A DNA stretch of 13,278 nt from Candidatus Aenigmatarchaeota archaeon (GTDB lineage Archaea; Aenigmatarchaeota; Aenigmatarchaeia; QMZP01), in NCBI GenBank assembly GCA_017609225.1, contig JAFCEK010000020.1, positions 1 to 13,278 on the forward strand, given 5' to 3'. Shown here in pieces: positions 6,801 through 13,248 of the stretch (positions are counted from its first letter, which is position 1; each line of letters opens with the position of its first letter). A program made the position numbers and the translations under genes. The notes under the pieces are model-generated. The model was not told where the DNA came from. It worked only from the letters and a program-made list of their open reading frames with translations, and did no database searches.

Positions 6801-7210
6801 GCCTGCCGGAAATAGGAAAGCCATATAAAAAGCAGAAGGGTGCGGTGTTTGTTGAGATTGCAGAGTCTGAACTGCCTGATATTCTGGAAAAACTGAAGCA
6901 GTCTGGGGTAACAAGAATAGCCGATATCTCCGGCTATGACAACGGAAATGAGATAGAGCTTATGTACAGGCTTCCATATCAGGATGAGGCAAAACTCCTG
7001 AATCTTAAGGTAAGGATTTCCAGGAAAAACCCGGAAATAAAGTCCATTGTAAAGATTTTCCCGAGCGCATACCTGTATGAAAGGGAAACCTTTGAGCTTT
7101 TGGGTGTCAAATTTCATGGCCATCCTCACCTTGAAAGGCTGCTCCTTGCCGGAACAAGTCCGAAAAACCCCTTGAAGAAAAAGGAGGTGAAAAATGTCAA
7201 GGGAGGTTAA
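6797..7210 (+). CDS. mbhK: Mbh hydrogenase subunit K (NuoC-like)
   Basis: This 137-residue soluble subunit is homologous to complex I NuoC (30 kDa family). The signature is near the C-terminus: YERETFELLGVKF (94-106) followed by GHPHLERLLL (108-117). The N-terminal half is an alpha/beta domain without metal ligands. Its role is structural, packing against MbhL and MbhJ at the cytoplasmic side. The start is set by an ATGA overlap with mbhJ and an upstream GGTGG. It is somewhat short compared with the roughly 170 residues I recall for the P. furiosus protein. Its last 17 nt overlap mbhL. Confidence 0.9.
   Translation: MSLPEIGKPYKKQKGAVFVEIAESELPDILEKLKQSGVTRIADISGYDNGNEIELMYRLPYQDEAKLLNLKVRISRKNPEIKSIVKIFPSAYLYERETFELLGVKFHGHPHLERLLLAGTSPKNPLKKKEVKNVKGG
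7181..7190 (+). promoter_or_regulatory. Strong ribosome binding site of mbhL
   Basis: AAGGAGGTGA is an almost full match to the archaeal anti-Shine-Dalgarno sequence, with GGAGG six bases before the mbhL ATG. It lies inside mbhK and codes for Lys-Glu-Val there. It is the longest such match in the operon and may raise output of the catalytic subunit. Confidence 0.7.
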
Positions 7211-8366
7211 GGGATACACGCTTCCTGTGGGGCCGCAGCATCCTCTTTATGTTGAGGCGGAAAACCTTATGGTCACTGTGGATGGTGAAACCATAACGAA
7301 TGTTGAGGTGAACATAGGATACATACACAGGGGGATTGAGGAGCTTATGCAGAGAAGAAACTATCTGCAGAACATTTTCCTTTCCGAAAGAATATGCGGA
7401 ATATGCAGCGGCATTCATTCTGTTACATACTGCCAGATGGTTGAAAACCTTCTGGGAATTGATATTCCTGACAGGGCAAAGTTCATAAGAACAATTGTTC
7501 TTGAGCTTGAAAGGCTGCATTCCCATCTGCTTTTCCTTGGCATAATGGGATATGAAATGGGGCTTGACACGCTTTTCATGTATGCATGGAAGGACAGGGA
7601 GCATGTCATGGATATGCTTGAAAAGATATCAGGAAACAGGGTTAATTATGCAATGCCTGCAATAGGGGGCGTGAGAAGGGACATAAAAAACCCGGAGTCA
7701 TTTATCAGAAAGCTTGAGCTTCTTTCAAAGAGGTCTGATTATTACCTGAATCTCTTCAAAAAAGACAGGGTTATAAGAGCCAGAACAAGGGGCGTGGGGG
7801 TTTTAACACACAAGAAGGCAAGGGAATACGGCATTGTTGGCCCTGTTGCAAGGGCCTCGGGGATTGTCCATGACATGAGGAAAAACAGCCCTTATGCAGC
7901 ATATGAGTTTTCCGGGCTTCAGGGCAGATGGAGGGTTGTAACAGAGGGATACGGGGATGTGCAGGCAAGGGTGCTGGTTAAAATAAGAGAACTGAAGGAG
8001 GCAGTCAGGATATTGAAATATGCGCTGCTAAATATGCCAAAAGGGCAGCTGAAGGTTGCTGCCCCGCTTGCTGTCAAGCCTGCCGAGGCAGTAAGCAGGA
8101 CAGAGGCCCCGAGAGGGGAACTTATTTACTATGGAATTTCAAACGGCTCTGACACACCGGAAAGGATAAGGATAAGAACACCCAGCTATACAAACATCAT
8201 GTGCCTGAAGCCCATCCTGGAGGGGCAGCAGCTGGCTGACCTGCCTGTTATTGTTGGCTCCATAGATCCATGCTTTTCCTGCACGGACAGGGTTACGCTT
8301 GTTGAGGAGAGAACAGGAGAACAGAAAACAGTGGACAAAAACTATTTCAGGAGGATGAGGGAATGA
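7194..8366 (+). CDS. mbhL: Mbh [NiFe]-hydrogenase catalytic large subunit L
   Basis: This is the catalytic subunit (390 residues), homologous to NuoD. It carries the NiFe centre that reduces protons to hydrogen with electrons from ferredoxin. Both Ni-binding motifs are complete: Cys68 and Cys71 in ERICGICSG, and Cys360 and Cys363 in DPCFSCTDR. Other landmarks are HRGIEE at 45-50 and SRTEAPRGELIYYG near the C-terminal part. A 24-residue tail follows Arg366, as expected for a precursor trimmed by a maturation endopeptidase after nickel insertion. The intact Cys pairs argue against the sulfane-reductase (Mbs/Mbx) and complex I relatives, which lack some or all of these ligands. A near-perfect AAGGAGGTGA site at 7181-7190 precedes the ATG, the strongest in the operon. 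Confidence 0.96.
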   Translation: MSREVKGYTLPVGPQHPLYVEAENLMVTVDGETITNVEVNIGYIHRGIEELMQRRNYLQNIFLSERICGICSGIHSVTYCQMVENLLGIDIPDRAKFIRTIVLELERLHSHLLFLGIMGYEMGLDTLFMYAWKDREHVMDMLEKISGNRVNYAMPAIGGVRRDIKNPESFIRKLELLSKRSDYYLNLFKKDRVIRARTRGVGVLTHKKAREYGIVGPVARASGIVHDMRKNSPYAAYEFSGLQGRWRVVTEGYGDVQARVLVKIRELKEAVRILKYALLNMPKGQLKVAAPLAVKPAEAVSRTEAPRGELIYYGISNGSDTPERIRIRTPSYTNIMCLKPILEGQQLADLPVIVGSIDPCFSCTDRVTLVEERTGEQKTVDKNYFRRMRE

Positions 8367-8674
8367 AGCTTGTCAGGGACAAAATACCTGAAATACTGAA
8401 GAAAAAGGGAGTTAAACCGGTAATCCGCACAGCAGATGAAAATGAATTCATAGAGTATCTGAAGAAAAAAATCCTGGAGGAGTCAGATGAGCTTGTAAAG
8501 GCCAGAAAAGAAAACCAGGAACTGGAAGAGATTGTAGACATACTTGAGGCATTAAACGCATACCTGAAAACCAGAAATATTTCCCCTGATGCGCTGGAAA
8601 GGCTGAGAAAATTCAAGCTCAGGAAAAGAGGGGGTTTTGAGAAAAGAGTAATACTGGAGGGGGTTGTAGAATGA
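8363..8674 (+). CDS. MazG-like / phosphoribosyl-ATP pyrophosphohydrolase-like protein in the mbh operon
   Basis: This 103-residue all-alpha protein starts with KLVRDKIPEIL, the hallmark of the COG4997-type group related to MazG and HisE nucleotide pyrophosphohydrolases. The Mg-binding pattern ExxE...ExxD is present: Glu40 and Glu43, then Glu56 and Asp59. It ends with the family's RGGFEKRVIL segment (about 89-98). Members are predicted to cleave nucleoside triphosphates to monophosphate and pyrophosphate, and many are thought to be 'house-cleaning' enzymes; the substrate here is unknown. The gene overlaps mbhL and mbhM by ATGA on both sides, so it is translationally built into the hydrogenase operon. 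It is not part of the mbh operon of Thermococcales as I know it. A true histidine-biosynthesis role is unlikely given the context. Confidence 0.85.
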   Translation: MKLVRDKIPEILKKKGVKPVIRTADENEFIEYLKKKILEESDELVKARKENQELEEIVDILEALNAYLKTRNISPDALERLRKFKLRKRGGFEKRVILEGVVE

Positions 8675-9564
8675 TTCAGGAGATATTTAATATAATAGTG
8701 TATCCCGGGCTTTTGTTTACAGTTGTGCTGTCTCTTGTTTACTCCGGCATATTAAGAAAGCTTGCTGCAAGGATGCAGAGCAGGATCGGGCCTCCTGTCT
8801 GGCAGCCGTTCCTGGACATTATAAAGCTTTTCGGAAAGGAGGAGATAACACCCGAGCAGGCAAAGCCGGGATTTGGGTTCTGGCCGTTTGTTGCATTTGC
8901 ATCCATTCTGATAGCAGCCCTGCTCACCCCGGTTGCAGGCATGGTTTCCCTTGATTCAGGCAATTTCATAGTGCTTATATATTTCCTTGTGTTCAGCCCT
9001 GCATGCCTTTATCTTGCAGGACTTGCAAGCTCAAACCCCTATGCTGTTGTGGGCTCAATAAGAGGGCTGGTCCAGATGTTCTCTTATGAAATCATATTTG
9101 TTGTTTCCCTTGTTGTTCCCATGCTTTTTGTCAACAGCCTGGAGCCTCTGGTCATAAACAATTACCAGCTTGGCTCGGGCTGGATTGCATCCAGCTTTCC
9201 CCTGGCTGCTGCAGCTTTCCTTGTGGCAGTACTGGCAAAGCTTGAGCTTCCACCATTCCATACGCCTGAGGCCCATCAGGAGATTGTTTCCGGCTATTAT
9301 ACGGAATATTCAGGATTCAGGCTTGCCCTTATTGAGATGACGCATATAGTGAAAATATTTGTTCTGCTTTCCCTTGCTGTTGCGGTGTTTTTCGGCGGTT
9401 CTGGGGATCCCCTGATATTCATAATAAAAACGCTTGCCCTCCTCATCCTGCTTTCAGTGATCAGGGTTGTGCTTGCCAGGTTCAGAATTGACCATGTTTT
9501 AAAATTCTGCTGGATACTGGGAGTAATAGCATTAATAGACCTTATAAGGGTTCTGATGGTTTGA
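8671..9564 (+). CDS. mbhM: Mbh hydrogenase subunit M (NuoH-like membrane anchor)
   Basis: This 297-residue integral membrane protein with about eight helices is homologous to complex I NuoH and other group 4 hydrogenase anchors. Signatures are MQSRIGPPVWQPFLDIIKLF (35-54) and the acidic loop ELPPFHTPEAHQE (192-204), followed by GYYTEYSG. The acidic residues Glu192, Glu200 and Glu204 belong to the region that couples electron transfer in the soluble arm to ion movement in the membrane. It begins in an ATGA overlap with the MazG-like gene and ends eight bases before the stop codon of the convergent gene at 9573. In the classical order mbhN follows directly; here it is displaced to 12802. Confidence 0.95.
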   Translation: MIQEIFNIIVYPGLLFTVVLSLVYSGILRKLAARMQSRIGPPVWQPFLDIIKLFGKEEITPEQAKPGFGFWPFVAFASILIAALLTPVAGMVSLDSGNFIVLIYFLVFSPACLYLAGLASSNPYAVVGSIRGLVQMFSYEIIFVVSLVVPMLFVNSLEPLVINNYQLGSGWIASSFPLAAAAFLVAVLAKLELPPFHTPEAHQEIVSGYYTEYSGFRLALIEMTHIVKIFVLLSLAVAVFFGGSGDPLIFIIKTLALLILLSVIRVVLARFRIDHVLKFCWILGVIALIDLIRVLMV

Positions 9565-9572
9565 TGCAGGCA

Positions 9573-10496
9573 TTAAACTACAGGAATGCCTTCAAACCTG
9601 GCGCATCCATGCGGATAATGCCTTTCTATCATTTCGCCAGAAAAAGCAAGATCTATGATGTCATCCATTTCATCACTGCATGGAAGAATGTAAGTTTCAT
9701 CTGGTATTTCCCCCTTTCCGGTTTTCAGAAGAGCAATCTCAACACCCTTTCCGTCTAAAATAAGATAATCGCCTTCACAGACAGGATAAGTTTGATATTC
9801 TCTAATCATATCAATATTATATTCGGCTCCGATTTCCCTTGCTTTTAATTTACCATTATGCTTTTTCAGATGTTTCAGGGCTTCCTCTATAAGATTCATA
9901 GATGCTCCCACGCAATTTCTCCTGACTGAATCTATCTCCCTCTGGGTTTGCCTGCCATAGATTATACCGTCTGTTTCCAATATAACAGTGTCCTGCATAG
10001 AATAAAACGGATCCAGTCTGAAATAAACAGCATCTCCTGCAAACTCCAGAGCATACATCGCATCAGGAAACTGCTCTGCTAAAATATCTCCAATAACAAT
10101 CAGCTCTGTTCCTTCTCTCCTTCTTGAAATATTATATTCCGATGGCGGGCTGTTTGGATCTTCCTGAATTTCCCAAGTTTCCGGGGGCGTTATTTTCTCC
10201 TTCAATAATGCTTCTCCATTATTCACTATCTGATATCTTCTATTATCCATTCCAATTATTGCATAACAGAAATTTTTCCTTCCCCCATTAATAGAAAAAT
10301 ATCCGTCCTTTCTTAATGTTCCATCAGAGATAAACAGAATTTTTCTAGATTCCTCTGTACGGCACAGCCATGAATTGCTCCTGCTGGTCTGCTGAAGCAT
10401 AACAGGTGTTCCTGACTCAATATACTCCCCTATTTTTTCCATGTTTTCTTCATCAATTGATTCTTCCCCAGCCCCTGTCATTAATTTAATTTTCAT
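9573..10496 (-). CDS. Unrecognised cytosolic protein inserted between mbhM and mbhN
   Basis: This is a 307-residue protein with no clear membrane segment or signal peptide, which I do not recognise. It starts MKIKLMTGAGEESIDEENME, has a predicted alpha/beta middle part, a basic helical stretch (EEALKHLKKHNGKLKAREIG) and an acidic C-terminal part ending RFEGIPVV. Scattered Cys residues do not form a metal motif. The start at 10496 is chosen over an upstream ATG at 10577 because a TATA-like stretch lies at 10517-10535, inside the longer reading, and the extra N-terminal residues look like translated promoter. Sampled segments are about 32% G+C, below the mbh genes, which may mean separate acquisition. 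It converges on mbhM with an 8-nt gap and is divergent from ugd. No function is proposed. Confidence 0.7.
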   Translation of the reverse strand: MKIKLMTGAGEESIDEENMEKIGEYIESGTPVMLQQTSRSNSWLCRTEESRKILFISDGTLRKDGYFSINGGRKNFCYAIIGMDNRRYQIVNNGEALLKEKITPPETWEIQEDPNSPPSEYNISRRREGTELIVIGDILAEQFPDAMYALEFAGDAVYFRLDPFYSMQDTVILETDGIIYGRQTQREIDSVRRNCVGASMNLIEEALKHLKKHNGKLKAREIGAEYNIDMIREYQTYPVCEGDYLILDGKGVEIALLKTGKGEIPDETYILPCSDEMDDIIDLAFSGEMIERHYPHGCARFEGIPVV

Positions 10497-10516
10497 AAAA
10501 TATAGAAGGACTGTAA

Positions 10517-10535
10517 AATTTAAATACTTTATAAA
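10517..10535 (-). promoter_or_regulatory. TATA-like promoter region of the 9573-10496 gene
   Basis: On the minus strand the stretch contains TTATAAA followed by GTATTTAAAT, ending about 20 bases before the ATG at 10496. The second element is centred about 26 bp upstream of the ATG, consistent with a leaderless transcript, and no Shine-Dalgarno sequence precedes the ATG. The region 10497-10660 is the shared divergent promoter region with ugd; I see no other gene in it. Confidence 0.5.
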
Positions 10536-10630
10536 CTGTTTATGCTGCAATCCATGTCCCAGGAAATTCAACTCCAAGCATAGGTTAATAACATCTTTCT
10601 TGGCAGAATCTTTGCAAAATCTTGGGAAAA

Positions 10631-10640
10631 TAATATAAAT
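10631..10640 (+). promoter_or_regulatory. TATA element of the ugd-galU operon
   Basis: TAATATAAAT is centred about 25 bp before the ugd ATG at 10661 and is preceded by a purine-rich GGGAAAA stretch, as expected for an archaeal B-recognition element. No Shine-Dalgarno site is visible before the ATG, suggesting leaderless transcription. Confidence 0.55.
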
Positions 10641-10660
10641 AGTCTGCCTTAATTTATGAT

Positions 10661-11938
10661 ATGGCTCCCAGGAGAATAAGCATAATAGGGACAGGCTATG
10701 TCGGCCTTGTAACAGGAATATGTTTTGCTGAACTTGGAAATAATGTGTTTTTTGTTGACATATCAGAACAGAGAATAGAGGATATAAAAAACGGAAAAAT
10801 GCCTATTTATGAAAAGGGTCTTGAGGAGCTTTTCAGGAAGAACAGAAAAAAAATAAGCGCAACAACAGACATAAAAGAGGCAGCAGAGAGCACTGATATC
10901 TCTTTTATTTGCGTTGGAACCCCCTCAGGAAAGAACGGAGAAATAAACCTGGAGTATATAAGAAAAGCAGCTGAGGATATTGGAAATGCCATAAAAGGCA
11001 AGCAGGATCATATGGTGATTGTAAAATCTACTGTTGTCCCCGGAACAACAGAAAACGTTGTGGCAAAAACCATAAAGGAAACAGCGGGAAACCGCTTCAG
11101 GATTGGAATGAATCCGGAGTTTCTGAGAGAGGGTAATGCTGTTCATGACTTTTTGAATCCTGACAGGGTTGTGATAGGAACAAAAGACGAGAAGGTCTGG
11201 AAGGAATTAGAGGCATTATATGAGCCTGTTAATGCTCCTATCCTCAGAACAGATATAAAAACAGCTGAAATGATAAAGTATGCAAGCAATGCGCTGCTTG
11301 CAACAAAAATTTCATTTATCAACGAACTTGGAAATTTATGCAAAAAAGCAGGCATAGACACATACAGGGTTGCGGAGGGAATGGGACTTGACAAAAGGAT
11401 AGGAAGGCATTTCCTTAATTCAGGAATAGGTTATGGGGGAAGCTGCTTTCCGAAGGATGTTCTTGCATTGATTAGGTTTTCACAGGATTCAGGCACAGAC
11501 CTTGAGATAATAAAAAAGGTTCATGAGGTTAATGAAAAACAGCCTCTTAAGATACTGGATGTGCTCAGGGAAAAGACAGACCCTTCAGGAAAAACCATAG
11601 CTGTTCTCGGGCTCGCCTTCAAACCCGATACTGATGATGTTAGAGAGTCACCTGCCATAAAGATTGTGAAAGAGCTTATGAAATATACAAAAAACATAAG
11701 GGCATATGACCCCAAAGGGATGGAGAACTTCCGGAAGATTTTCCCGGAACTTATATACTGTAAAAGTGCCAGGGAGGCAGTTTCGGAGGCTGATGCCTGC
11801 CTGCTACTTACAGAATGGGAAGAATTCAAAAACCTTACAGAATATGATTTTTCAGGAATGAAGAGCAAAATAATAATAGAAGGAAGAAAAATCCTTAGCA
11901 GGGAAAGGGTTAAAGATTTTGAAGGTGTTTGCTGGTGA
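10661..11938 (+). CDS. ugd: UDP-glucose 6-dehydrogenase
   Basis: This 425-residue enzyme oxidises UDP-glucose twice with NAD+ to give UDP-glucuronate. The N-terminal Rossmann motif GTGYVGL spans 10-16. The catalytic cysteine is Cys262 in GYGGSCFPKDV. The conserved Lys206 and Asn210 lie in EMIKYASNALLA, and the C-terminal UDP-binding half has GLAFKPDTDDVRESPA. Length and motifs are complete. Close relatives include UDP-ManNAc and GDP-mannose dehydrogenases, but coupling with a GalU-like gene by a four-base GTGA overlap favours UDP-glucose. The product would feed cell-surface polysaccharides or protein glycosylation. It has its own TATA element and no visible link to the hydrogenase function except location. 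Confidence 0.9.
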   Translation: MAPRRISIIGTGYVGLVTGICFAELGNNVFFVDISEQRIEDIKNGKMPIYEKGLEELFRKNRKKISATTDIKEAAESTDISFICVGTPSGKNGEINLEYIRKAAEDIGNAIKGKQDHMVIVKSTVVPGTTENVVAKTIKETAGNRFRIGMNPEFLREGNAVHDFLNPDRVVIGTKDEKVWKELEALYEPVNAPILRTDIKTAEMIKYASNALLATKISFINELGNLCKKAGIDTYRVAEGMGLDKRIGRHFLNSGIGYGGSCFPKDVLALIRFSQDSGTDLEIIKKVHEVNEKQPLKILDVLREKTDPSGKTIAVLGLAFKPDTDDVRESPAIKIVKELMKYTKNIRAYDPKGMENFRKIFPELIYCKSAREAVSEADACLLLTEWEEFKNLTEYDFSGMKSKIIIEGRKILSRERVKDFEGVCW

Positions 11939-12768
11939 ATGATATAGTTGGTCTGATACCTGCAGCTGGTGGCGGAACAAGAATGTATCCATTTTCAAGG
12001 GCTGTTCCAAAGGAGATGTATCCCATAATGGGCAAGGCTGTGATAGAGCACAGTATAGAGAACCTGACTGAAGCAGGGATAAAAAAAATATTCATGATTG
12101 TGGGATACCAGAAGGGAGCATTAATGGATTACATAGGCGATGGCAGCTTTTACAATGTAAAGGTCTCCTACATATACCAGCTTGAAAGAAGGGGCCTCGG
12201 GCATGCAATACTTCAGGGCAGGGACTGGATTAACAGCACATTTGTGGTTCTGCTTGGCGATTCCTTCATAGAGCCGAAAAAGGAGATAAACAGCTTAATA
12301 GAGCTCCACAACAAAAAAAGGCCTGTTGCCAGCATTATGCTGTTCAGGGTCAGGGACCCAACAGGATATGGGATAGTAAAGCTTAGAAACACGGAGAATG
12401 GCTCAGGCGAGATTGAAAAGCTGATAGAAAAGCCCGACATGAAGCAGGCAGAGGAATACAAAATTAACGGGGATTATTATGCAATATGCGGACTTTATGT
12501 TTTTGAGCCAAAAATATTCAAGTATATAGAGAAAACCCCTCCGGGAGCAAAAAATGAAATACAGATTACAGATGCAGTAAAGCTGGCACTGGAAAACGGA
12601 GAAAAGGCATATGGCTATGTAATCAGAGGGGAATATATGGATATAGGCAGATGGTCAACAGTGCTCAATATTGAAAAAAAGCTTGTAAACAGTTATGATA
12701 TAAAAAGAAGCATAAAGGAAAGAAATGATCTTGCCAAAAGAATATCAGAAATGGAAAGCAGGAAATGA
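11935..12768 (+). CDS. galU: UTP-glucose-1-phosphate uridylyltransferase (GalU-like)
   Basis: This 277-residue sugar-phosphate nucleotidyltransferase probably makes UDP-glucose from UTP and glucose-1-phosphate, the substrate for the preceding enzyme. Visible motifs: nucleotide-binding AAGGGTRMYP (10-19) followed by PKEMYP, the metal-binding Asp109 in LLGD, EKP at 165-167, and NEIQITDAV, which is typical of GalU rather than RmlA. The last conserved segment reads MDIGRWSTV, where many relatives have D-x-GT, a small deviation. The GTG at 11935 overlaps the ugd stop codon as GTGA with GGTG seven bases upstream. An in-frame TTG at 11929 would add two residues and is less likely. A thymidylyltransferase role cannot be excluded by sequence reading alone. 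Confidence 0.85.
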   Translation: MNDIVGLIPAAGGGTRMYPFSRAVPKEMYPIMGKAVIEHSIENLTEAGIKKIFMIVGYQKGALMDYIGDGSFYNVKVSYIYQLERRGLGHAILQGRDWINSTFVVLLGDSFIEPKKEINSLIELHNKKRPVASIMLFRVRDPTGYGIVKLRNTENGSGEIEKLIEKPDMKQAEEYKINGDYYAICGLYVFEPKIFKYIEKTPPGAKNEIQITDAVKLALENGEKAYGYVIRGEYMDIGRWSTVLNIEKKLVNSYDIKRSIKERNDLAKRISEMESRK

Positions 12769-12772
12769 TTGT

Positions 12773-12780
12773 TTCTTATA
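12773..12780 (+). promoter_or_regulatory. Weak candidate TATA element for mbhN
   Basis: TTCTTATA lies about 26 bp before the mbhN ATG at 12802, just after the galU stop codon. The match is poor, but the spacing and the absence of a ribosome binding site fit a separate leaderless transcript. Read-through from ugd-galU is the alternative. Confidence 0.25.
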
Positions 12781-12801
12781 CCAGAACATCAAATTATAAT
12801 T

Positions 12802-13173
12802 ATGAAGCTTGTTGGCAATGCTCTCAGAAGCCTTTTCGGGAGAAGGTTTACAAGAAAATACCCGAAAACAAGACCAGAGCTTCCTGAGGGATTCAGGGGC
12901 AGGGTAAAGCATCTTCCTGAAAAATGCATCTACTGCGGGCTCTGCGCAAAATACTGCCCTTCCGGGGCAATAAAGGTGGACATAAAAAACAAAAAATTCG
13001 AGTACAACTGGGGCAGGTGCCTCTTCTGCGGCCAGTGCGAGGAGGTATGCCATACAATGCCGAAAAGGGATGCAATAAAGCTCACAAGGGAATTCGAGTT
13101 GTCAGGAAAAGACAGGAAAGATTTCCGCTATTCCTCTAAAGGTGCACAGCTGGCATCCAGGAACTTTAAATAA
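12802..13173 (+). CDS. mbhN: Mbh hydrogenase subunit N (two [4Fe-4S] ferredoxin-like, NuoI-like)
   Basis: This is the iron-sulfur subunit that passes electrons from reduced ferredoxin to MbhJ (123 residues). Two cluster-binding motifs are complete: Cys42, 45, 48, 52 (CIYCGLCAKYCP) and Cys73, 76, 79, 83 (CLFCGQCEEVCH). The second motif has His where Pro is usual, followed by a TMPKRDAIKL stretch. The N-terminal LPEGFRGRV segment before the first cluster matches NuoI/MbhN proteins. It is the missing last subunit of the mbhA-M operon, about 3.2 kb away. The ATG at 12802 is preferred over a TTG at 12769, which would add unrelated residues. No Shine-Dalgarno sequence lies before it, so it may be leaderless or translated after galU. 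An unrelated polyferredoxin is possible but less likely, since the rest of the operon lacks this subunit. Confidence 0.87.
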   Translation: MKLVGNALRSLFGRRFTRKYPKTRPELPEGFRGRVKHLPEKCIYCGLCAKYCPSGAIKVDIKNKKFEYNWGRCLFCGQCEEVCHTMPKRDAIKLTREFELSGKDRKDFRYSSKGAQLASRNFK

Positions 13174-13179
13174 TTAATT

Positions 13180-13201
13180 CCACCAGTGTGTTCACTGGTG
13201 G
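13180..13201 (+). terminator. Perfect hairpin downstream of mbhN, possible terminator
   Basis: CCACCAGTG and CACTGGTGG form a perfect 9-bp stem with a 4-nt TGTT loop, starting six bases after the mbhN stop codon. No long T-run follows (the next bases are TCTCCAAAAGG), so it is not a classical T-rich archaeal terminator. It could instead protect the 3' end, mark an RNA processing site or belong to the repeat structure further right. Confidence 0.45.
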
Positions 13202-13248
13202 TCTCCAAAAGGACTAATTCTAGCAATCCAATAATAAAATGGAGTAGT

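Noticed and set aside
6710..7219. 169-codon minus-strand open frame opposite mbhJ-mbhK-mbhL
   Set aside because: The plus strand encodes conserved NuoB/NuoC/NuoD-like proteins throughout; the minus translation has no recognisable features.
7194..8366. Complex I NuoD, F420H2 dehydrogenase, or sulfane reductase (Mbs/Mbx) large subunit
   Set aside because: Those relatives lack one or more of the four Ni-binding cysteines; here both CxxC pairs and the cleavable tail are present.
10497..10577. Longer start (ATG at 10577) for the 9573-10496 gene
   Set aside because: The extra 27 codons overlap the TATA-like promoter region and show no protein-like conservation pattern; the ATG at 10496 has correctly spaced promoter elements.
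12769..12801. TTG start at 12769 for mbhN
   Set aside because: It adds 11 residues unlike any MbhN/NuoI N-terminus and has no ribosome binding site; the ATG at 12802 gives the expected beginning.
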